From positions 475,408 to 539,407 of the forward strand of contig CM067503.1 in the NCBI GenBank assembly GCA_034509495.1: a stretch of DNA of 64,000 bases, given 5' to 3'. Shown here piece by piece: positions 57,912-64,000 of this stretch. The notes beneath the pieces are model-generated. The model ran no database searches, was not told the DNA's origin, and saw only the letters and a list, made by a program, of their open reading frames with translations. Position 1 is the stretch's first letter. Every line of letters begins with the position of its first letter. The position numbers and the translations under genes are program-made. This stretch comes from Acestrorhynchus altus (taxonomy: Eukaryota; Chordata; Actinopteri; Characiformes; Acestrorhynchidae).

Positions 57912-58886
57912 TTACAACCCAGACACATCACTGCCCTTAGTGCACTTGTGTATCTTCAAACTACCTGAATTCCTGAAGCTCCTCCCACAGTCTGAACAGT
58001 AATGCAGTTTCTCTCCTGTGTGAATGCGTTGATGTGAGTTCAGAGAACTCTGTTTACTGAAACTTTTCCCACAGTCTGTACAGTAGTAAGGCTTCACTCC
58101 TGTGTGAATGCGCTGGTGAGTTTTGAGAGAACCCTGCTGATTAAAACTCTTCCCACAGTCTGGGCAGTGAAAGGGTTTCTCTCCTGTGTGAATGCGCTGG
58201 TGCCGTTTGAAATCACTGTGATGACTAAAACTTTTCCCACAGTCTGAGCAGTGGTATGGTTTCTCTCCTGTGTGAACACGCTGGTGTGTTTTGAGATCAA
58301 TTGGTTTATTAAAACCTTTCCCACAGTCTGAACAGTAGTAAGGCTTCACTCCTGTGTGAATGTGTTGGTGAGTTTTGAGAGAACTCCGTTGACTAAAACT
58401 CTTCCCACAGTCTGAGCAGTAAAATGGTTTCTCTCCGGTGTGAATGCGCTGGTGTCTTTTGAGAGAACTCTGTTGATTAAAACTCTTCCCACAGTCTGAA
58501 CAGTTGAATGGTTTCTCTCCTGTGTGGATGTGCTGGTGTCTTTTGAGATCACTTGGATGACTAAAAGTCTTCCCACAGTACAAACAGTGATATGGTTTCT
58601 CTCCTGTGTGAACATGCTGGTGTGTTTTGAGATCATTTTGTTTATTAAAACCTTTCCCACAGTCTGAACTGTAGTAAGGCTTCACTCCTGTGTGAATGTG
58701 TTGGTGTCTTTTGAGAGAACTCTGCTGATTAAAACTTTTCCCACAGTCTGAACAGTAGTAGGTTTTCACTTCTGTTCCAAGAGAACTCTGTTGATTAAAG
58801 GTCTTGTGTGTAATTTGTCTGCAAGGTGTAGGAGAGGATGTTTGCTGAGTATTTGAGATTTTTCTGGATACCATGTTTGTCCCCAT
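57912..58886 (-). CDS. C2H2 zinc-finger protein, 10 fingers (finger 2 broken)
   Basis: 324 residues: a 41-residue leader shortened by a deletion (CRQITHKTFNQQSSLGTEVK), nine 28-residue fingers (42-293), and the terminal degenerate finger CGRSFRNSGSLKIHKC with tail TKGSDVSGL. Finger 2 reads YYSSDCGKGF: the first zinc Cys is Ser, so this finger should not fold normally. The other eight canonical fingers keep all ligands. Helices: NQQSSLKR, NKQNDLKT, SHPSDLKR, NQQSSLKR, SQRSSLKT, NKPIDLKT, SHHSDFKR, NQQGSLKT and SKQSSLNS. The exon starts at 58921 after TTTATTTCAG. No first exon is seen: the intron is interrupted at about 59.1 kb by a microsatellite and then a retrovirus, so its promoter lies beyond 64 kb or is lost. 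Confidence 0.9.
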   Translation of the reverse strand: MGTNMVSRKISNTQQTSSPTPCRQITHKTFNQQSSLGTEVKTYYCSDCGKSFNQQSSLKRHQHIHTGVKPYYSSDCGKGFNKQNDLKTHQHVHTGEKPYHCLYCGKTFSHPSDLKRHQHIHTGEKPFNCSDCGKSFNQQSSLKRHQRIHTGEKPFYCSDCGKSFSQRSSLKTHQHIHTGVKPYYCSDCGKGFNKPIDLKTHQRVHTGEKPYHCSDCGKSFSHHSDFKRHQRIHTGEKPFHCPDCGKSFNQQGSLKTHQRIHTGVKPYYCTDCGKSFSKQSSLNSHQRIHTGEKLHYCSDCGRSFRNSGSLKIHKCTKGSDVSGL

Positions 58887-58921
58887 CTTTCAGCAGTTGT
58901 GAGATCTGACGGTGTGTACTT

Positions 58922-59140
58922 CTGAAATAAAATGTAAGAGTGAATATTAGTACTAGGAGCAGGAGAACACTTGAAACGGTATGCAGTTCATTTTTGGGAA
59001 AAAAAAAAGAAAAGAAAACCTAAGCTCAACATAGAATGCTAGAGAAGTATTTAATTGGGGGTGTTACAATTAAACAGTGTAATTACACAATAATTACTCA
59101 ATCCATTGGTTTCTGACTTTATATACACACACATTTTATA
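58922..59140 (-). other. 5' part of the intron of the 10-finger gene
   Basis: Matches introns at 28.54, 42.9 and 52.7 kb up to about 59115, where similarity ends. Confidence 0.55.
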
Positions 59141-59166
59141 TTATATATATATATATATATATATAC
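59141..59166. repeat. (TA)n microsatellite
   Basis: Short AT run marking the end of similarity to the ZnF units. Confidence 0.85.
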
Positions 59167-59199
59167 TGTATGTATAGAGATATATAACATGCATACATG

Positions 59200-60780
59200 T
59201 ATTTATGACTATATTAATTAATAGTGCAGTAAAGGAGAACAAGGACAGGAGTGAATAATGGTAAGTGAGGTGAATGCCTTCGAAAGGAGAAACAGAGAAA
59301 TGGAAGTCATTTGGTACAGAATACAGATTGTTATATGAGTATTGTGGATGAATAAAGGCACTGATTATATCGATAAGTTGGTGATAGAAACAGAATGAAA
59401 GTTGAGAACCTTATAATGGAGGGACTGAGTGTCGGCCCCTAGGTCTGTTGATGTGGGATCACAGGAAGCAGCATCAACAAGAGATTGATAAAGCTTACTG
59501 TGAAGTGGAACAAGTTGGATTTTTGCTAAAGAGAAATATGTCAAAGACATATAGCAGCTACGAAAAAGAAAGTATGGTGGCAAAAAAAAAAAAAAAATAG
59601 CCTTATTGTGGAAATTTGTAGCACATGAGAATAAATGTACATTTGTCCCATCTCATTTTCCTCACCCAAAGGGAACTCAGGAGTGTCCACCCGTGTATGC
59701 CCCACCTCCAAAAAGAAAGAACAGACACAGGAACCTATGGTTCCCTTGGTGGCCACTCCCATACCCTCCATCAGACTCTACCAAGTCCAGCATTTTAAAT
59801 CAGGTAATGTCTCTATTTCAACTCCACCCTGCTCTCAACACAGACACTCTGAACCTGATCCTCAACAACTTTTTGAGGTTCCTGAGGAACAGTTGGAGAA
59901 ACCAATAGTTAGAAAACCATGTAGGAAGGAGCATACCCCTAATCTAGACTGGGATTCGGATTCCAAACTCTCTCCAGCGGACGAGCACACTCAGGCATTT
60001 TTAAGTTGTGTGAAAAGGGAGAGGGATCTGGGAGATCATGAGGGATATCTAAAACCAAAATCAGTTAAGACTGAAAAGTTGGGGTGTGACTGCGATCCTA
60101 CGAGGGGAATGGGTAGATGAAAAAAGGGACACCTAAAAGGGAAAAAAGGGAAAGTGGAGGTAGAGTTAGTGGAGTTAGTTTGGATTAAGGGAATGGAGGG
60201 TGGTGAAGAGAATGCACAGTCTGACTGTTCAGTAGATTCCCAAGACTCTAGAGGCAGTGAGAAGCGTGTGAAGGGGAAACAGGTATTGGTCAGAACTTTC
60301 GACCTGGACTGTGGCTCCCAGAATAAACAATCCCCATCCCCTTCCCACGACAATCTTGGGTTAGTCAATTTATTTGATTCATTACAGCATCAGGTGTTCC
60401 ACCACAAGGGTGGTATCCACAATGGCAGGGTGGACATCAAGGAGGAAAGCATGGTCCCAGAGGAAGGAGTCGCGGGGTTGAAATTGGGGTACATTCTGGA
60501 ATGTGTGCTAACTGTGTGGGCAATTAGGGCATTGGGCCAGGGATTCCCCCTATCAAGCTCAGCCTGCTGGAAATCAAGCCTTAAATCAGTCACATTGTGG
60601 GCCTCCACAATATACAGTGCAGCTTCAGCCCTCTCAGACCAATCAGTTTGCCCCTCCACAACAACCGTCTGGCCCGACGTACCAGAATCTGATGGGTCAA
60701 TACCCATTTCTGTCCAGGAAAGGGTGGGGCCCCAACCAGCCCTGACAGCACCCACGAGAAGGTCAGGATGGCATCAACCT
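59200..60780 (+). pseudogene. gag: Endogenous retrovirus gag region, broken
   Basis: Plus-strand reading frames form a Pro/Lys/Glu-rich Gag-like region; the longest piece is 59635-60120, 161 codons. Frameshifts and stops break it, including a stop at 60118 and an A-run near 59582-59597. At 60504-60515 a CANC pair is followed by a His and then Ser in place of the last Cys. This is the remnant of a CX2CX4HX4C nucleocapsid zinc knuckle, with a stop and a frame change inside. The start is uncertain; no 5' LTR or primer-binding site was recognised in 59.17-59.6 kb. Not translatable as a full protein. Confidence 0.65.
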
Positions 60781-60799
60781 GCCAGATCCTATGCTATCC

Positions 60800-61010
60800 A
60801 TGACTGTACATCACCGCGACATGCCTTTTCTGGTGGACACGGGGGCCACTAGGTCTGCCTTGAGGGGGCCAGTGCCAGAACATCATCTTTCAGTGGACAG
60901 TACATGTGTAACTGGCTTCTTTGGGGCAAACTGTTTCTCTGCCATTGACTTTACCATTGTTGACTGAAGTGGGGTCTCAGATTTATTTGTTCAGACACTG
61001 CACCCATTAA
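60800..61010 (+). pseudogene. pro: Endogenous retrovirus protease, broken
   Basis: A DTGAT aspartic-protease active-site motif (codons 60836-60850) is preceded by hydrophobic FLV and followed by RSALRG. It lies after the Gag zinc-knuckle region and before RT, the normal gag-pro-pol order. Stops follow near 60966 and 61021. Retroviral-type protease; inactive. Confidence 0.75.
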
Positions 61011-61499
61011 TTTGTTAGGATGAGATTTGTTGATCAAATGTGGTGCCACAGTGTTGTGTGGGCTGCAGGGGTTACTTGTCCACTTTCCTGATGGATTAGA
61101 ATTTTCATGTAATGCTGAAAATGGGTGGTTTGTAATATATCTCATGACTGCAGTGAGTTCTGAAACTGCGGATATACTGTATACTGGGGATTGCTCATGC
61201 CTGAAACACCCTCACACAAGGGCCTGCTCTTGGAGTACTCTGACTGGAAGCCCTGGATCTCCTCACTGGAGACTTACTCTCCTCCTCCTGATCCTGAATC
61301 GTACCCACATGTATCTCTGGCTCTACACCCTGACCATCAAGCTAGAGATTTGGGGCCCATGGTTAGGCGAGCTATAGATTCCACAGATTGGCAAGAGACA
61401 GGGTTGTCTCGGGTTCGCTGGTCGCACTCGGCCTCATGTTACTCAATCTCCATCCACACCACATATATGGTGGTGTGGGAACATGTTTTATTAAGTCAT

Positions 61500-62960
61500 G
61501 AACATGGTAGAGAATTAATGGATCATCCTGACACAGAGTCGCTCCTCACATCGCATCCTGTTTCATTGTGGGCTGATGGACTGAATGATGTGGGTTTGGT
61601 TAAGTGTTTTAGATATTAGTTTTTCAGTTAACGCAGCTAGCCCAGTTCAAATCAGACAGTATCCATGTAAACCAGAAGCACTGTGGGGGATATCTAACAC
61701 CATCTCAGGGTTACTGCAGGCTGGTGTGTTAGAACCATCCTGATCGGAGTGGAACACTCCCTTTCTCCCAGTGGAGAAAAAGGCATCAGAAAATATTGTA
61801 TGGCACACGATTTACGTGGAATTAATGATATTTTGATTTCACCAACCTGTCGCCTGCCTAAACCTGGTTTATATACATTGATCTAGCCAATGCTTTCTTT
61901 TGTTTACTGCTCCACCCCAAATGCCGCCGTATATTCTTTTTCACTTATCAGCGTCAGAAATTTCATTACTCCTGTCTCCCCCAGGGATTTGCGCTGTCAC
62001 CTGGTATTTTTAATCAGGTATTACCTCAATCATTATCTGATTTAATTCTGCCAGACGATACCACATTGATCCAGTATGTGGATGATTTATTGATAGCCTC
62101 AATTTTTTCGTCCACATGTTTGGAAGCAACACGTCAGGTGTTACTAAAATTGGTGGCTGAAGGCTACAAAGACTCAAGATCTAAACTACAAGTTGCCAGG
62201 AAACAAGTTTCTTTCCTGGGCCAGGTCTTATCTAATAAGGGGGCAGGCCTCTTACCTGTACATAGAACCACAATTTTGCATTATCCTTAGCCCATAAAAG
62301 TAAGCAATATGCTTGCGTTTTTGGGACTTACCGGCTATAGTCGACATTATTTACCCAATTACTCAGGTCTAACTGAACCCCTTCGCAATATGATTAAACA
62401 ACAAGGTATGAGACAATTAGCGGCCTTCCTGGATTGAACGGAACCCACTAAACAAGCTTTTCTGGTGCTCAAACAAGCCCTGGCACAAGCCATGGATCTG
62501 GCTGTTCCGGATTACACTAAACCATTTTTCCTAGATGTTTCTGAAACACATGGCACTGTGAACGGTGTTCTGTTTCAGAAAAAAGGGGGTAATAGACAAG
62601 TGTTAATGCATGTAAGTATTCTTTTAGACTAAATGGAAAAAAGACACTCTAAATGTACACAGTATGTGGCAGGACTGACAAACATTTAGAAAAAACAGCC
62701 CACATACTCATGGGACATCCACTCACTGTTTTGACCATCCATACCATAGCGTCATATGTGAATTCACAGAGTTTCATCCTGACTCCCTTTAGACAACAGT
62801 GAATGAGCCAAATTCTGACTCAACCACATGCGACCTATACTCATGACAGTATTAACATGGCAGATAACATGGGGAGTGGGGAGAATCATGAATGTGAGAG
62901 GGAAGTATAATTACAGGCCAAAATTAGGATGGGTTTATTTGATGAATCAATTCCAAAGGG
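61500..62960 (+). pseudogene. pol: Endogenous retrovirus reverse transcriptase and connection region, broken
   Basis: Motifs in order: HDLRGINDI (about 61806), DLANAFF-type first catalytic motif near 61880, LPQGFALSPGIF (about 61977) and YVDD at 62075-62086 in an open stretch 62066-62290. LAFLGLTGYSRHY (about 62310) and a connection/tether region to about 62960 follow. Frame changes occur before 62066, and stops include 62288, 62436, 62626 and 62687. The YVDD box and tether layout fit a retrovirus rather than a Gypsy element, probably gamma/epsilon-like (inference). Confidence 0.8.
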
Positions 62961-62962
62961 AA

Positions 62963-63664
62963 TGTACATTTACATTTACGGCATTTAGCAGACGCCCTTA
63001 TCCAGAGCGACTTACAAAGGTGCTTTGCTGTTCACTCAGAATATCCTTCGCTTGTAGACAAAGCTAGAATCTAGAGACTTCTCACTCTTAGATCCTGTTG
63101 AAACAAATGTCTTTAAATACTCCTGAAACAGATGAGTCTTCAGTCTGCGTTTGAAGACAGTGAGGGACTCAGCTGTTCGAACTCCCAGGGGAAGTTTGTT
63201 CCACCATTTTGGTGCCAGAACAAAAAGAGTCTGGATGCATGTTTTCCTTGCATTCTGAGGGATGGTGGGTCAAGCCGAGCTGTACTTGAAGCTTGAAGGA
63301 CTCTTGGTACAGCTCGAGTTTTGACCATTGCCATCATGTATGGAGGGGCTGGTCAGTTTTTGGCTTTGTAGGTCAGCATCAAGGTTTTGAATCTGATGCA
63401 AGGCAGTTACAGGGAGCCAATGAAGAGAACGCAGCAGAGGAGTTACGTGACTGAATTTAGGAACATTGAAGATGAGCCGCACTGCTGCATTCTGCATAAG
63501 TTGCAATGGTCTGATGGTCCGCATAGGAAAGCCAGGCAGTAGGGAGTTGCAGTAGTCTAGTCTTGAGATGAAAAGAGACTGAACAAGTGGCCTCTCTATA
63601 CAGAAAAGGTTGAATTCTCCTAATGTTGTAAAGGAGAAATCTGCAAGATTGAGTCAGGTTTGCT
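62963..63664 (-). mobile_element. L2-type LINE, 5'-truncated, inserted into the retrovirus
   Basis: On the minus strand the RT end reads MRTIRPLQLMQNAAVRLIFN, then HVTPLLRSLHWLPVTAL (63524-63270), SIHDGNGQN and an end-of-ORF region. The 3' tail TCTGCTAAATGCCGTAAATG ends at about 62965. The 5' truncation is near 63664. It shares the family of the intronic L2 fragments but is an independent insertion. Confidence 0.85.
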
Positions 63665-64000
63665 GAACATTAAACTGTTCATGGACGGATGTTGTTTCAG
63701 ACATGAAACAGAGGCATTAATGGCAGTGTATGCAGTAGTGGAGGAAAAAGGGGGTCAGTTTCAAATAAAGAAAGCAGAAAAACTTAAGGGACCGCAGTCA
63801 GCCCAGAGAGCTGACATTTTAGCAGTTATGGAAGCTCTGAAGATGAGCTCAGGGCAGACGATTAACATTTATTCTGACTCAGCCTATGCTGAGGCAGTTC
63901 ATTTAGAGTGTGGGCAGTGGCAGAGAGAAGGGTTTCTCACAGCAGCAGGAAAACCCATCAAACATGAAGCAGAAATGAGAGAGCTGGCAGAACTATTGAT
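63665..64000 (+). pseudogene. pol: Endogenous retrovirus RNase H domain (partial; frame open to the edge)
   Basis: The frame starting at 63675 is open to the window end. It has MDGC (first catalytic Asp, codon 63684-63686), AQRADI with Asp where Glu is usual, and YSDSAYA (Asp codon 63876-63878), followed by a GKPIKHE-type segment. It is separated from the RT by the LINE. Unlike the rest of the provirus it shows no stop in 325 bp. Confidence 0.78.

Larger units (their letters stand above)
59200..64000 (+). mobile_element. Endogenous retrovirus, gag-pro-pol, runs off the right edge
   Basis: Gag, DTGAT protease, YVDD RT and RNase H follow in order on the plus strand, opposite to the ZnF genes. 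The element is split by a minus-strand LINE at 62963-63664 and continues past 64000, so integrase, envelope and the 3' LTR are not visible. It lies inside or at the end of the intron of the 10-finger ZnF gene. Confidence 0.8.

Overview
The window is eukaryotic, almost certainly a ray-finned fish (teleost). The evidence is AT-rich intergenic DNA, long dinucleotide microsatellites, GT-AG introns, L2-type and other fish LINE remnants, hAT and Tc1-like DNA elements, and tandem C2H2 zinc-finger (ZnF) genes without a visible KRAB or SCAN domain. The LINE and SINE types recall otophysan fishes (characins, catfishes); that finer placement is inference.

The window is dominated by a cluster of C2H2 ZnF genes. 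Each carries its whole finger array on one large last exon, preceded by a splice acceptor and a short, apparently non-coding first exon. From 1 to 5.4 kb two such genes lie back to back (one minus and cut by the left edge, one plus at 4598-5290). Both have near-matching first exons, and two decayed ZnF fragments lie between them, so the block looks like an old inverted duplication. A divergent ZnF gene lies at 9895-10626 (minus). From 10.9 to 17.6 kb there are transposon remnants and microsatellites. A ZnF pseudogene lies near 18.3 kb.

From about 21 kb to 59 kb all ZnF genes are on the minus strand and form a tandem array of duplicated units: 21501-23426 (21 fingers), 27433-28494 (11), a badly broken copy at 32440-33180, a last-finger remnant at 40180-40290, 41590-42849 (13), 51493-52668 (12) and 57912-58886 (10). 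Five copies of a first exon/promoter block (24.4, 30.45, 40.3, 46.7 and 55.35 kb) end in the same AAG|GTATGG donor. Shared insertions split the units into two lineages. One has a SINE-like insert in the 3' flank and a changed splice acceptor (21.5, 32.4 kb; the SINE also at 40.2 kb). The other has a hAT element with an intact 8-bp target duplication and a nested solo-LTR-like insert in the 3' flank, and/or an L2 fragment in the intron.

From about 59.2 kb to the right edge lies a decayed plus-strand endogenous retrovirus (gag, protease, reverse transcriptase, RNase H). It is split by a minus-strand L2 LINE and runs off the window.

The ZnF proteins are probably nuclear DNA-binding repressors or regulators, possibly of mobile elements. 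No effector domain is visible, so that function is inference. I found no novel enzymatic system. The noteworthy material is the evolutionary mechanics of the ZnF array: four-finger block duplications, shared insertions that order the duplications, a lineage-specific splice-site change and a deletion fusion.
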